Shown here piece by piece: positions 1-12,119 of a DNA stretch of 64,000 nucleotides; position 1 is the stretch's first letter; the number at the start of each line of letters is the position of its first letter. Source of the DNA: Dryococelus australis (taxonomy: Eukaryota > Arthropoda > Insecta > Phasmatodea > Phasmatidae); contig CM057005.1 in the NCBI GenBank assembly GCA_029891345.1, forward strand, positions 63,949,260 to 64,013,259. The letters run 5' to 3'. The translations under genes and the position numbers were made by a program. Under the pieces are notes generated by a model, which made no database searches, was not told the origin of the DNA, and saw only the letters and a program-made list of their open reading frames with translations.

Positions 1-516
1 AATACCATTACGCAGGTAAGTACAGTGTCGAGACTTGGTCTAAAACAGAAAAACTTATTACATCGGATATAGTTCTCTACAATATTTTAATAAGAACGGG
101 GAACTATTTATTTAACACAAATGTTTATTAATTTGGCAGCAAACTATAAGCTTGTATCCAAGCAACATATTTTCTACCGGCAATGTAGGATAAAAACGTA
201 CCTAAGTAATTTTCGAAGTACATAGTGTCGCGTCAAACAGAGAGGCCCAAAAAATAGTTTTTCCCTTGGCCCCCAAACTTCTCTGGATGTTCCCCTCATT
301 CACCGTCATAGACGAAAAATATCTACCACAATCTTCCCTTCACTTTGTTTCCCACGCTTGTTGACTACAGTACAACGTCCTGCTACTATATTTTTAAATT
401 TTTAAGTTGCGCAAAAATGTTCTCTTTTTACACTAGAAAAATCACACATGCAAGGTATTTTTTAACTACATGTATAATTTCAAACCACGGCATCTCATAA
501 ACAATAAATCCTGGTA
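1..516. other. AT-rich unassigned DNA
   Basis: I see no recognisable gene or repeat in this stretch. The short reading frames here are not conserved-looking and end in AT-rich sequence. It runs up to the first family A inverted-repeat element. Confidence 0.4.
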
Positions 517-931
517 TAGGCATTTCACGATAAAATGAGCACATTTGAAAGCCCTGCTGAAGATCTACTTGCATGCACGTTGTGTATTCTTCCTCTTTAA
601 GCAAGATTAACATTGTTATGGACCTCATCACTTTATTCATGCGTCGGTGAAGTGAAACTGGGAAACTATTAGAAAAGTAGGTATTTAACAAATCTGTTCA
701 TTTTTAAATTTCGATGCGTAAAAAAACAGAAAGCGAAATAAATAATTTAATTGATGACAAATGGTTATCTGACACTTTTTATTTGACGTTAAGATACGGA
801 ACTACTTCCCATCCATCGTTACCAACTTTACTCGGCGCATGTCACTCAGTGCACCCGTTATAATATATACAGGCAGGGGCAGTGAATTTTGTCTAAGGTT
901 GATTTCAAAAGTGCTCACTATCGCGAACACC
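517..931. mobile_element. Family A MITE, copy 1
   Basis: A non-coding element of about 415 bp bounded by degenerate inverted ends. It opens close to TAGGC.TTTCACGATAAAATGAG and closes with GTGCTCACTATCGCGAACACC. The internal landmarks of family A are present: ATGCGTCGG...AAGTGAAACTG, ACAAATGGTTA, CATCGTTACCAACTTTACT, and GCAGGGGCAGTG near the right end. About ten copies of this family occur in the window. The outer TA dinucleotides and internal non-coding body suggest a Tc1/mariner-type non-autonomous element. No transposase was found that can be matched to its ends. Confidence 0.75.
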
Positions 932-932
932 A

Positions 933-1297
933 ATTTCACGTACCTGCGTGCACAGCAAGTCGCATGCCATGAAGACGAATGGAACTGGCGCACCATGCGG
1001 AGAGCGCATGCACATAGGACAACATAAACTCGAGGTAAGTGGGCGCCGCTAGTGATTGCTTGTTAGTACACGAGTGTCAAACTACGTGACTATATGGGGG
1101 ACTGGCAGCTGTGTAATAAAGGCTGCCAGGCGTGATTGCATTTTATTTCCAACAACACAAGAACATCAATACTTGCGATGTGGGGCCTGCACGTATTTTC
1201 AAGGTTGCCTATATACAGGCTGTCGTCACATGACGCCCAGTTCCATTCGCCTTCATGATATGCAACTTGCAACACACGCATGGACGTGAAGTTGCGG
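933..1297. repeat. Short inverted-repeat element, about 57-bp arms
   Basis: The left arm (about 933-997) reads TTCACGTACCTGCGTGCACA... through GAATGGAACTGGCGC. The same sequence returns in reverse complement at about 1228-1297 with scattered mismatches. The roughly 230-bp middle shows no coding sense. This is a foldback or MITE-like element lying directly against the right end of the family A copy. It was not seen elsewhere in the window. Confidence 0.6.
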
Positions 1298-4200
1298 ACT
1301 CACGGTACTGTTTTGCTAACTTCAATTTTAATTTAAAAATGACAGATGTATTTTCCGAACATTTTGCTACAAGAATTTTTTTGTTTATATTAGCCCACAG
1401 ATGCTGTGGTTTGAATTTCGACAAAAAAAAAAAACATTGTTTACGGCCTGTTCAGTGAACGATTGCGCTTATTCTGACAGTTCTAAAGATAGTCCTGTAT
1501 ACAGTTATTTCTGTGGCTATAGTCGTGTCTCCCTGTGCCGCAGATAATGTTTACAAAACACATCCACCTGACTGCCAATATGCCTAGTGTGTCAACACGA
1601 ATAATTTACCATGCAAACAACTGTGCACAGGACTATAGTTACAACTTTCAAAAAGAGCACCCGTTAGTGAAACAGACTACATAAAGTCTACTGCAAATTC
1701 ACCTCGTACTCACTGCACTAAATCTGTTCCATAAATATGTAATAGCGTATAATAAACTTGGAGTTACTGCTGCCCTCTTCAAATGATCTGCATCTGTCCT
1801 AATGGCAGCACGCAACATATAAAAGCCAATTTTATTATTACAGAAACAGGATTATTATGCCCGTGGATCACGAGTCACTATATATGAACCGTTATATAAA
1901 CTTCGCCCTACATGTAAATATATGCATACAAAAATTATTGAGGCCACATTTGCGTAGGTAAGTAATAGTAAACACCTTTAGTTACGTATCGGCAAACGTG
2001 TCTTATTCTATTTGATGCTAATTCGATATGTGTATAATATATAGCTAGGAATAACCCTGTTCAAATTCTAATTAATGAGGTAAGTCGTAATAGTAATCTA
2101 AATCAAATTTAATTATTATAGCAATAATTTCTGCTGATGAATTAAGTTGTGTATTAGAAAATTCTGGTTGATGAATCGAAAATTGAGATTAGATTTTTAG
2201 TTTTAATTTTCAATAGTTTTCTTTTAACATTGTGGTTTTCCCAGTTTTATTATTAATTATAGTATTCATAGTTAAATACATTGTTATAATTAATGTTATT
2301 AAAGAAATTGGAGGATTTTGCATAATTTTTTTTTAAATTTAGCATGAGCACTCATACAATCTATCTTCAAACCTCCTAGCTATGCGTCGTCAGGCATTTT
2401 CAGTAAAGGCCTCCGAAATGTATACTTATACTTCTTTTTTTAGGAATAGTAGCTGAAAGGGTAATGCAAACGCTAAACTGTTCAGTATCAGATATAAAGA
2501 AACAAATATTTCCAACAAACTAATACTTTATTTTGTTTTGAAATTGTGACGGCTCAGAACATAATCATGACTTAAAACAGCAAGTCAATACCATGTGCTC
2601 ACTCGAATTCTGATTGTACCCTGCTTAGTACATTAAAAAAAAAAGCGTTTTAAATCCCAAGTAATTTCAGTCAAAGATTTTTTTATTACGTATAATTTTT
2701 TTCCCCCCTTCCAATATAGGGGTGGAAACTGGCCATTCTTCAGCTGTATCATGAATGCGCCATGTGACTAAACAAAAACCTGCATAAAAGTTTTTTACTT
2801 ACCGTCTCTTTGTGTATTTATTTGCTATCACACCTTACAAAAATAATGGTAACACATATTATATACAACTATTAATGTCGGTACAAAATATTTCCAACGT
2901 TCGAAAAATGTAAGAAATTGGAATGCATTTCTTTCTAAATTTCTCATGGGGAACAAAAAATCATTCCGCTTCCTTCTGAAAATAGAGAGATGAATGTTTT
3001 CTGGACCTTTTTATACAAATAATGTAAAATATAGTAATGCATTTTGAGGACATACATAAAATCATTTTGGATGGATATCTGTAGCATAGTGTAAATCGCT
3101 TATTGCTCATTAGCGAAACGAAATTAATAATAATCACAATAAAAGAAGCAATGCATAGATCAAATTACATTTTTATTTAACTTGGGTTTGTAAGTAAAGG
3201 TTTTCGCTAATGCAATGGCATTGTGTAACTCTAACTGAAGACATTTTCTTAATTTTTTAAATTGCGTGTTAATGAATTGAAAACTCAACTTCTAGCCGCA
3301 ATATGTGACCAGAGGCCACTTCGTTCATGTGATCATGGTACTCATAACCATGGTCTGAAAATATTTTGACGACTCTGCCACATAACTGCGGGATTGTATA
3401 ACTCTTGCTCGCAGAGTATGTTTCCAATTGTGACGAAACTAACGTAATTATAAGTTAGCATAAGAAACACTAAGTAGGGTGTACGGATTTGGTATCACGA
3501 AGCAAGAACCATTCTCGTTGTTGGTATATTAACGTAAATTTCTCAAAATGAGTATTTTTATTGGGAAAAGTAACATATTTACGTGTTATCACTTCTCATA
3601 CTTTACAAAACTGACTCGCACACTAACCGAGAATACTTCTATGGATATACGAGGAAATTATAGTCTAAAAGTATACACGTATTTCAAATAAGTGTTTTTT
3701 CTTATTTATACCCACTAGCCAAATAGAGTGTCTTACAAATTTACACTAGGAATTAGTTGACATATGTCTTTATCAAGTGTTTGATGTTACTTAATGTGTC
3801 AGCGGCCCCATACAAATTTGTACTTAAAAATCTTTAAATATGTCTCATTTGACCAGTGTCGAGATAATACTGTGAATGTCCGTGATTTGATGCAAATTGA
3901 ATTTAATGTTTGACGTGTGAACTGTTTTGCATAGGTTTAGTGTGTAAGAGTTTTAATTTTCACCGTTGTATTGATTAATAGTGTGTGGAATTGTTACCTG
4001 AATTCGTGAATTTTGTGTATGTAAATAAAAGTGTTTTGTTAGTTGAATAGTTTGTTATAATGTTCTCGGTTACTCACGCTAAGCCAGTCAGAAACAACAA
4101 ACTTTTGTATTACTAGGAACATTTAGGAACATTTAGAAACATTTAGTAACATTCAGTAAATTGGAACATGTCAAAGCGTATTATAAAAGTCGCTTTCTAT

Positions 4201-4320
4201 AAACAAAGATGTAAAATACGAAGGGCCCCTGGACCATTTGAATCGTCTGTCTGCAAGTTCGCCATATTTAAATAATCGGCTATATTAACGTACTAAATTA
4301 GAAACGCATAGTAATATCTG
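1298..4320. other. AT-rich unassigned DNA
   Basis: About 3 kb with long A/T tracts and no reading frame of recognisable family. A small local repeat of an AGGAACATTT-like unit occurs at about 4115-4160. I see no SINE, inverted-repeat element or transposase relic here. Confidence 0.35.
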
Positions 4321-4324
4321 ATGA

Positions 4325-4830
4325 GTTAAAGTCCAGAAGAAATTATTAACATCAAGAAAAACTATGAGCCCAAAGAAGATGACCTCGTCAATGAAATTCG
4401 TCTAAGTTTGACAACAGGGTAACGAAAGTTGAGCGACGGTTCCCAGACACGACGGATTGAGGTCCAGTGGATGTCTCCAGCGCCATCGACGGAACTCTAC
4501 ACTGTACCGAGGTCGGAGGAACATCTGCCTGCATCATCGACGTCCGGTGTTCGAGTCCTGAGTTTGACGCCATGGGTCCTGATTTGCGGAACGACACGTC
4601 GGGATTGCTGCCTCCTGCTGAATTGGGTTTCGACGTCGGGAGTCCAGTTTCGAGGAGCGAAGTCAGGACATCTATCGCCAGCCGGACTGTATGCAGTGGA
4701 AGTACGCTTGCACGAACAGCCAATAAGTGCTTATTCCTTTTTATATAATGTACCATTAATCTTGGTAGTTCTCGGCAGATGTGCAGCGGCAGTCTTTCTG
4801 GCTAGTGTAGTGTTGGTTAAATTTTAATAA
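4325..4830 (+). other. GC-richer reading-frame island, unrecognised
   Basis: Between AT-rich flanks lies about 450 bp of markedly more GC-rich sequence that is open in two plus frames: 4429-4827 (132 codons, with a hydrophobic C-terminal stretch) and 4467-4748 (93 codons, starting at GTG). The minus strand is also open at 4388-4756. Overlapping openness on both strands is expected in GC-rich DNA and argues against a specific protein. I recognise no domain. It could be a decayed exon, a transposon fragment or non-coding DNA. Confidence 0.25.
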
Positions 4831-5567
4831 TTAATTTTAGGATATTTAAGTAATTCTAATATTCAGATTCTAATTGCTTTGTAAGATATTAGTTGATAAT
4901 TTGTGTCATACAAGGATGATTATTATTTTGTTCAAAGATCTGGGATTTATTTGAATACATTTCACATAATTGAAACAAATCTTGTGATTATTTTTTAATT
5001 TGTCTTAATAAAACTGCTATGGGTAATTTTAAGGTGTTCTCCACATATATTCTTAATTGTTTGTTTAATTCTATTTTCGGAAGCTTACAATAGAAATTCA
5101 AATCCCCCTAGCCGAGGCATATACATATGATTACATATTGCACAACTTTTGGATATCCTTTCATACACCAACTGTTAAGTAAATTGTGTAGCAGTGTCAT
5201 ATGTTACAACGGTACATTTTTTTAGACCTATAATTGTAATTGGCTGCACGTTGGTCTCAAAATCACAAAAAAATATACCTATGTCAATAATTTTTGAAGT
5301 GATGGCGTTATGTTATTTTTGTAATGCACATTTCTTACCAATGCTCAGATAATGTTTTTTCATTAATAAAAATGTTATCACTCTTTCTAATTCCTCTTTC
5401 TCTGTTAAATACTTTAGTGATTTTTTTTTCTCCTTCGATAGTTTCTTTTTTATATTTGTTATATTTTTATTCTTCGTCACATATAAGATTCAAAAGCCAT
5501 ACTGTCTCTTTTATTTGCTCCATCACTAAGGTACAAGTGTTGTCGAATATATACGAATCGTGTATTC
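4831..5567. other. AT-rich unassigned DNA
   Basis: Poly-T-rich sequence. The 82-codon plus frame at 5324-5572 is serine/leucine/phenylalanine-rich in a way that follows from pyrimidine-rich DNA. No gene or repeat is supported. Confidence 0.4.
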
Positions 5568-5997
5568 TATAGTCCATTAATAGTTTCATCGGTCTTTTTA
5601 AATCAAACCTTTGAAAAATCCCCCCATGTATGACTTGTTTAGTTATTTTCTAAATACGCCGTGTATCACAAGCGTTTTATACTTGTGTTCACAAAAGCTA
5701 CTTTTTTCCTGTTAAATTGGAATGTTATTCATATTTCATCTATAAATTATAATGCTTCATTTATAAGTAATTTGAATAAAAAAAACAGGGAGAAAATAGG
5801 TATGTTGGTAGCGCCTGGTGAGAAATAGTACCCATACAAAATATTGTCACGTTTAGTGCGCGCGAATGCGGTGCGTTGTCCTTTGGTGTAATTCTCCAGG
5901 CGTAGTTAAGCATAGTTAATGCGAGACGGAGGAATATCCTGGAAGTGTAACTTCAGCAAGGCTTCTGAAAAGGCTGTAGTAACCGTGAATGGATTAC
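5568..5997. mobile_element. Family C MITE, copy 1
   Basis: A 430-bp element starting near TATAGTCCATT and ending AACCGTGAATGGATTACA. It shares its inner landmarks with copies at 39.5 and 54.5 kb: an AAACCTTTGAAAAATC..CCCATGTAT block after the left end, AATAAAAACAGGGA in the middle, and GGTGCGTTGTCC then GAGGCGGAGGAA toward the right end. Ends of the form TAGTC.ATTCACGGTTACTTC with an outer TA resemble, but are distinct from, families A and B. It has no coding capacity. Confidence 0.75.
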
Positions 5998-6126
5998 ACA
6001 AGCTTTCTGACCGCGGCTTCGCTCGCGCGTACTACACGATGCAGCTGCTGACTTCCTTAACCGAAGGACATCTTCGTACACCACATTAGTGGTTATTCCG
6101 TCAGGTGCTACGATTACAGGTTGCTA

Positions 6127-6555
6127 TAGGCTGTTCACGGTAAAATGGGTGCTTTTTGAATTCCCTGGTTATGATCTACTTGTATATACGTGTTGTGTTC
6201 TTCCGCCTTATGTATAATTGGCATTGCCGTGGGCCTCATCACTTTGTTCATGCGTCGGCCAAGTGAAACTGTAAAATTTTTAGAGAAGTAAATATTTTAC
6301 AAATTTGCTCATTTTTTACACTTTGGCGCATTAAAAATAACATAAAGCGAAATAAATCATATAAGCTATCACAAATGGTTACCTAACGATTTATTTGACG
6401 TTAAGATATGGAACTTCATTCCATCAATTGTTACCAACTTTACAGTGGGCGCATGTCACCCAGTGCGGCCGTTAAAATATACTGCATGCAGGTAGGAGCA
6501 GTGACTTTTTTGTAAGGTTGATTTAAAATTCGATCACTTTAAAGCGAACGGCCTC
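6127..6555. mobile_element. Family A MITE, copy 2
   Basis: The left end is TATAGGCTGTTCACGGTAAA. The right end is a degenerate form of the inverted repeat (TCACTTTAAAGCGAACGGCC). Internal landmarks match copy 1, including CATGCGTCGGCCAAGTGAAACTG and TTGTTACCAACTTTAC. A SINE starts within about 30 bp of its right end. Confidence 0.8.
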
Positions 6556-6587
6556 TAGGCGAGCTTACCCTGGAGCAGGCAACGTGG

Positions 6588-6842
6588 AGCTACCTGTGTG
6601 ACACTCAGTCCTCACTAAAATCTCTCGAACCGGGTTTAATCCCCGGCTGGGTCACCTGATTTTCGCACGTGGGAATCGTGCCTGACGGTGCCGTCGGTCG
6701 GCCGGCGGGTTATCTCGGGGGTCTCCCGTTTCCCCCAAACTTCCATTCCGGCGTCGCTCCGTACTCATCTCAATCACCATTCATCGGCTGGCAAGACCTC
6801 GCTGTTAAGAGCCGTCCAAATCTCTTCACTCACTCTCTCAAA
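6588..6842 (+). mobile_element. tRNA-derived SINE, copy 1
   Basis: This member of the SINE family that recurs through the window has a poorly kept A box. Its B-box region (GAACCGGGTTTAATCCCC) is good, followed by the family body: TTTTCGCACGTGGGAATCGTGCC, a CTCCCGTTTCCCCC motif and GTTAAGAGCCGTCCAAATC. It ends in a CACTCACTCTC-type simple tail. Transcription by RNA polymerase III and LINE-driven mobility follow from the tRNA-like head, as known for SINEs in general. Confidence 0.8.
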
Positions 6843-6995
6843 TCTCTCCCTGCCACCTTAAGCGACTTTCCCTAGGCCTCACTCAGAGTCCTGTAGTCAT
6901 AGCGAAACAGACCTAGAGGAGGAATTGAGGCATCTTAAATTTTAGAGGGTGTTCAGATGGAATACGATATATGCACGTAGAGTGTGGCCTAGATT

Positions 6996-7237
6996 ATAGG
7001 CTATTCACGGTAAAGTGAATACTTTTTAAGGCCCTCCTAACAGGCATTAACGACTAATAAATATATCTTATTGCAGCCTTAGGCGTTAACTTATGAGAGT
7101 GGTGACATCTATGAACTGTATTTACTGGTCACATTGCAATACTTATTATGAAAAGCAGCAGGAAGATAAAAAATAGGGTAAAATTAAAACTTTAGACGAG
7201 CCGTAAGAAGTGTTCACTTTAACGTGAACAGCCTATA
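6996..7237. mobile_element. Family B MITE, copy 1
   Basis: A 242-bp element with ends TATAGGCTATTCACGG and ACGTGAACAGCCTATA. The TIR is the same type as family A, but the body is shorter and different (TTGCAGCCTTAGGCGTTAACTT). A TA duplication is present on both sides. It is non-coding. Related copies occur at 26.6, 28.7 and 40.1 kb. Confidence 0.8.
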
Positions 7238-7270
7238 CATCTTTTATCAAGCCTTCACGTGGAGAAGGGC

Positions 7271-7338
7271 GCTACTCCAGTATTTCGGAGGTAACCTTAA
7301 TGGAGCTACTCCAGTATTTTGGAGGTAACCTTAATGGA
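7271..7338. repeat. 34-bp unit, two tandem copies
   Basis: The unit beginning GCTACTCCAGTATTTCGGAG is repeated at a 34-bp spacing with about one mismatch. Confidence 0.85.
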
Positions 7339-7339
7339 G

Positions 7340-8955
7340 CCCCAATCTTGAGGAGAAGCATGTGTGATGATAGGTCAAAATGGTATATGCTGTTAATGAT
7401 CTCCTCAGGGTAATGGACTGCATCATCCATTTTTACAATTGTGTACACAGATACTCCAATTCTACTTCTTCGAACAACTTCAGCAATTATACTAATGATT
7501 TACTATATTTTGTTATTGTCGCTAAATCCTCGTAACATCTTCTTCCATGGCAATATTTTATTTAACTATTTGTTTATTCACTTTAACACAATATACTTAT
7601 ATTGGATAAACAGATTTTGGTCTTTTGAACGTTTGTTGTAATTTCTAGTATTAATACTACTGTAATGTAATCAATTTACTTTTAATGTAGAGTGGAAAAT
7701 CCAAATGATCCAAGTGCCAAAATATACTAAATTGAGTTTCTTACGTCAAAATCATTTATGCGTTATTGCCCACGTACTGCTATAGGATCGAAGTTCCAAT
7801 CATTTTCCTAATAGTTTTTATGAGCATCGACAGATGGCCGCTGCTGTATATCCGTAGGCATAGATACTATAGGTTTTTCCCCATTTACTAAAAAAAAAAT
7901 AAAACAACCTTTTTGACACTTAGATCATGTAGATTTCCGCTCTACAAATATTATTTTGGTGAACTAAAGCTCTGAGGTATAGGAAAACCAATCATAAACA
8001 AACGGCCTCGCCATTTATATAACACGTCTCTAGGAGATTCGCAGTTTTTGTTTTTCGTTTCGACGGTTCTGTTTGCAAGAAACCAATTAAATATTTCGAC
8101 ATAAAGATTGTTTCTGCGCAATTTTATTGGGCACTGTATGCCAGTCCATGCATCGATCATTACGTATGAAATGGTGACCATTGTCTAAAACGTGATTTAA
8201 ACTCGTACGTAGAATCATATAAAGAAAAGAACATGGCGCGACGTATTTCACTGACCATGCATTCTGCGAAAATAAGCTATTTAATTATTGTTCCTGCTCA
8301 GTTCTGACGACTTTTTCTGCGTGACTGCGAGGGAAACGTAACATTTTCCTCAGTAACAGACGGGTTTCATTCTTATTAATACTTTTTTCGTTTCGTAAGT
8401 TTTCACTAAATCTGGTTCGTTTGAATGTTACAGTCGTGGAAAAGATGTTATGTAGGTAACAAACGTATCACTGAAAACACATCTGAACCTTTTCCCACCT
8501 TCTAAGGAATTTAAATTTAGAAAATCCCTGAAATTAGTTCAGAGTATTTATACAACGTTGACTAGAATTCATGTACCAAACTACGGAAGGTGATTCCTTA
8601 TTGAAAATAAGGTGGGTGTACACTGGCCAGCACTATTTTGTGGTGAGTATCTAGGAAGTTACACGGCGTTGAAAATCGAAATTTGAAATCCATGAATGTA
8701 TAAATGTCAGGAAGTGCATGAGCTGGAGTGACAAAAAAAAAAGTGAATTGTGTTTCAAGTAACTCAGATCGAAAATCTTAAAATGTGGTTGGTCGAATCG
8801 TCACTTTTCGTTGCTTGGTTAGAGCTAGTCGCCGTAATTACGTAGGTAACTTTGGAACACTAGGCAGGTTTGAGATATTCAAGGCAAATTATTACTGTTC
8901 ATGGCAAAATGAAGACAAAAGGCCCTGTGGTTCGTACTCGCTTCGGTGAACCGCT
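7340..8955. other. Unassigned AT-rich DNA
   Basis: Nothing recognisable here. The short frames at 7441-7641 (+) and 7951-8181 (-) have no family resemblance. Confidence 0.35.
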
Positions 8956-8959
8956 TTCG

Positions 8960-9545
8960 AGATTTTGTCACATTAATTATGGCCAGCGTAATATAGCCAA
9001 ACATTTAAAGCAAAAAACAATGATATCATATCAAGTTACTGGGCTATTGATGAGTCTTTGGAAACACATTATACCCTTTTTCGCTCACTAAGGGGTTGAC
9101 TTTCAAAAGAAAATTTTAATTAAAGTTTAGGTGTTTATCCAAGAAGGCTTTTGAAGCAAAGAGAACAATAATAACTTACTGTGCCAATGCGCTATTAAGG
9201 AGTCCTCAAAAACACATTTTGTATAAGTTTTCGCCCTCTTAAGGGTTGCGTTTCGAAAATCCTAAGACAAGTTTTTAGGTATTTATATAGCCCACCTTTT
9301 GAAGTTAAGAGCACGCCAATATCTCATCGTGTTTATGAACTATTGAGGCGTCCTTGAAAACACATTTTAACTTTTTTCATCCTTTAGATATCAAATTTCT
9401 AAAAATCCTTTCGTAGTGGTTGCCTGCGCCCCAAGGGGAAGCCATCCATAAATATTCGTGCTTCCACGTCCAGCAGTTTGGGCTGTGCGTTGATGACTGT
9501 CAAGTCAGTCATTTGGTTTACTTCATTTTATACGCAGATATTTTT
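8960..9545 (+). repeat. Dispersed repeat with degenerate ~130-bp internal units, copy 1
   Basis: Three or four degraded units of roughly 130 bp follow each other, each with a run like TTTGAAG..AAGAGCACG, a TATTGAGG..CCTTGAAAACACATTT block, and a TTTTCGCC..TTAAGGGTTG block. The unit array ends in a unique tail from about 9420 (TGCCTGCGCCCCAAGGGGAA, GTTTGGGCTGTGCGTTGATG). The same array-plus-tail order recurs at 44.08-44.55 kb, so this is a dispersed element and not local tandem noise. I do not recognise its class. Confidence 0.6.
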
Positions 9546-9754
9546 ATTTTCGTCAGCGACCTTTCAGATATTGTCGCCAGAAAATCTCCTTTAGCGCTCA
9601 AATGAAAGCATTGGCGTAGACTTTCCAGAACGAATAAGGGGTTTCTTCTTTAGAAGTCGGTCACGTTTTCCCCTAAATATCGCCATGGATCATTTGTGGA
9701 AGTTAGTTTCTAATGCATTTCTTCTCGTTCACGTGACGCTACGGCTCACTCTGA

Positions 9755-10485
9755 AATACTTGTTTGTATAGGGCCAAACATATATTTAGTTGCCATGACA
9801 AAATATATTGCTGGGCAAACAAAACTTAAAAAACAGCTAAATTACTTTTGTTCGTCTAACAAAATATATATTTGAATAATAAACAAAATCTTTGTGACTG
9901 TCAAATAAATATTTTGTTGAATCAACTGTATATATTTTTTTGGCCACTCATTTGACTACCTTGGTTCAAAAACACAGCTCGAGAGTTTGTTTGTATTTTT
10001 TGTGACAATTCGGATAGTAACCGTGTTTGTTAGTGCATCTATTGATGCTTAACAATTGTATAAACACATCAATAAAACAATGCAACAAGAAACTGGCAAG
10101 TAATGCTGTAAAACTTGGAATATTTAATTGCACACGTGGACCGATATTTCCAGTATATATCTATTTCAAAGCTTTCCGGGGTCCATCAGTTGTCATATCA
10201 GCTGAGATTACTAAGGCGTAGCGCACAGATGTAGATGCTCTAGGTTCGAAACTCGGTCAAACACGTACATTTTTTTTATATCGGTCCAAACTGTTTAATG
10301 TACGTGTAGCCAAACAAATATTTATTTGCACCAACCAAATCTTACAGTTTAGGGCAACCAAATGAGAACAAAAAAGTAAGAGAGTTTCAGCAACAAAATA
10401 TTCCACTGTCCCTATACAAACAAATAATTTGGTTGTACCAAACAAATCTTGTTTGATTCAACAAAACCTTTTTCTCAGTGTAACT
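9755..10485. repeat. Degenerate inverted-repeat element with TTTGTTTG motifs
   Basis: Both margins are rich in the words TTGTTTG and CAAACAAAT in opposite orientation. The left side has TTGTTTGTATAGGGCC; the right side has the complement of the same word (CCCTATACAAACAAAT), followed by GATTCAACAAAACCTTTTTCTC. The centre (about 10130-10260) is less AT-rich and contains a GGTTCGAAACT B-box-like word. The likely reading is an old non-autonomous DNA element with subterminal repeats. Confidence 0.45.
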
Positions 10486-10608
10486 AGCAATGGCTTGGAA
10501 CTTATGCAATTGATGTCTCAGAATTTGACGTTTTTTTCTGCATAAACGTATTTTGAAGATTACTTCAATCAGCACATCTTGTCGCTTTTAACATTTCATT
10601 TCATGACA

Positions 10609-10861
10609 ATGAATGAGCGAAGAAATTTGGGCGGCTATCAACAGCGAGGCCTTGACAGACGATGAGGGTGATTGAAGTGAATATGGAGCGGCGCCGGAAT
10701 GAAGAGGCGGGGAAAACGGGAGATCACCGAGAAACCCTCTGACAACGGCATCGTCCGGCACGATTCCCACTTGCGAAAATCCGGTGACCCGGCCGGGGAT
10801 TGAGCCCGGTTCACACCGTGGTGGGAGGCGAGCGTGCTAACCGCTCAGCCACCGTGGCCCC
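10609..10861 (-). mobile_element. tRNA-derived SINE, copy 2
   Basis: A complete minus-strand copy. Its tRNA-like head lies at the right end (plus strand ...GCTAACCGCTCAGCCACCGTGGCCCC) and its tail at 10609-10630. It is flanked by a perfect 12-bp target-site duplication, CATTTCATGACA, at 10597-10608 and 10862-10873. The duplication fixes both ends of the element and shows insertion by target-primed reverse transcription. Confidence 0.93.
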
Positions 10862-10874
10862 CATTTCATGACAG

Positions 10875-11731
10875 GGCAACGTTAACTCCACTGCAATTAA
10901 ATCACTGAGAATGCCTTTCAAAAAGTAAATTTACATTTAATTCATTTCAGATGCTGATTTTTAAACGAAAACCGAGGAAATTATGTATATCTTTCATAGA
11001 GTTATTTTACTTATTTCCAGTTATAATTATTATAGAATTAATTTAAACTGCTAGAAAATGCTTATATTTGTACATTAAAACGGGGATTTATATAAAATAG
11101 AGGAATTACTAACAACTGAATCCAGGATCTGTATCTCAAAATGGCGGCGCAGCGGTGTTATAAATTCCACGCCTCGCACTTGTGATTTAGATAACAGCTG
11201 CTATTTGTGTTTGAATGCAGGTAGCTGTTACTTGTTCAGCTTTTACAAACAGTCTAATAGAGCTAAAATTAAAAAAAAAAAAATGCCACGATACTATTTT
11301 TCTTCCAAAACACCTACAATATCTCCAAGGAGGAGATATGGGCGAGACGTCTCCTCCCAGAAGCCAAAAACAAATCCTTACTTAAATAACAAATGCATGT
11401 TTTTATCTGACCTATACGCCATTCTGCTAGGTTCATTTCTATTCGTATTATTTTTAAGTGAAAAAAAAAAAACGTAGGCAAATAAGGCAAACTAATTTTA
11501 TGACGAACGTCTGAAATTTTGACAATCCTTCGTTCGTTTGTGAAGGGTCCCATTCTTTGTCAAGTACTTTTAGACCAAATTTTATGTTCGTCCCTTCTAT
11601 GCCAGTAAAAAAAAATCGTGTGCAGTTTTTTGTACGAAATATATATCAAATTATTGTACTGCATAAGTGCGTTAATGTATGTATATGTGTGTGTATATAT
11701 ATATATAATATAATATAATGTGTGTGTGTGT
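10875..11731. other. Unassigned DNA with a TA/TG microsatellite
   Basis: No recognised gene. An imperfect TATATG/TG microsatellite at about 11675-11730 abuts the family A element that follows. The frames at 11205-11477 (+) and 11314-11553 (-) contain poly-lysine or poly-phenylalanine from A/T runs. Confidence 0.4.
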
Positions 11732-12116
11732 AAAGGCTGTTCACGATAAAGTGACCACTTTTGAAATCAACCTTAGAAAAAAGTAATTGCCCCTGCTTGC
11801 ATATATTTTAACGGGGGCACTGAGTGACATGATCCCAGGTAAAGTTGGTAATGCTGGAGGGAAAGTAGCTGCATATATCAACGTCTTTCATTTTTTTTTT
11901 TTTTTTTTTTTAAAGCACCGAAGTATAAAAATGAACGGATTTTAAAATATTTACTCTTCTAATAATTTTACCGTTTCAGTTGACCGACGCATGAGTAAAG
12001 TGATGTGGCCCATGACAATGTCAATCTTACATAAAGCGGAAGAATATACAACGTGCATACAAGTAGATCTTAAGCAGGGCTTTCAAAAGTGCTCGTTTTA
12101 CTGTGAACAGCCTATA
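11732..12116. mobile_element. Family A MITE, copy 3
   Basis: The opening AAAGGCTGTTCACGATAAAG and the closing CTGTGAACAGCCTATA are both well kept. It is in inverse orientation to copies 1 and 2: the GCCCCTGC...CACTGAGTGACATG block lies near the left end and ACCGACGCATGAGTAAAGTG toward the right. A 19-T run interrupts the body near 11890. Confidence 0.85.
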
Positions 12117-12119
12117 CTG

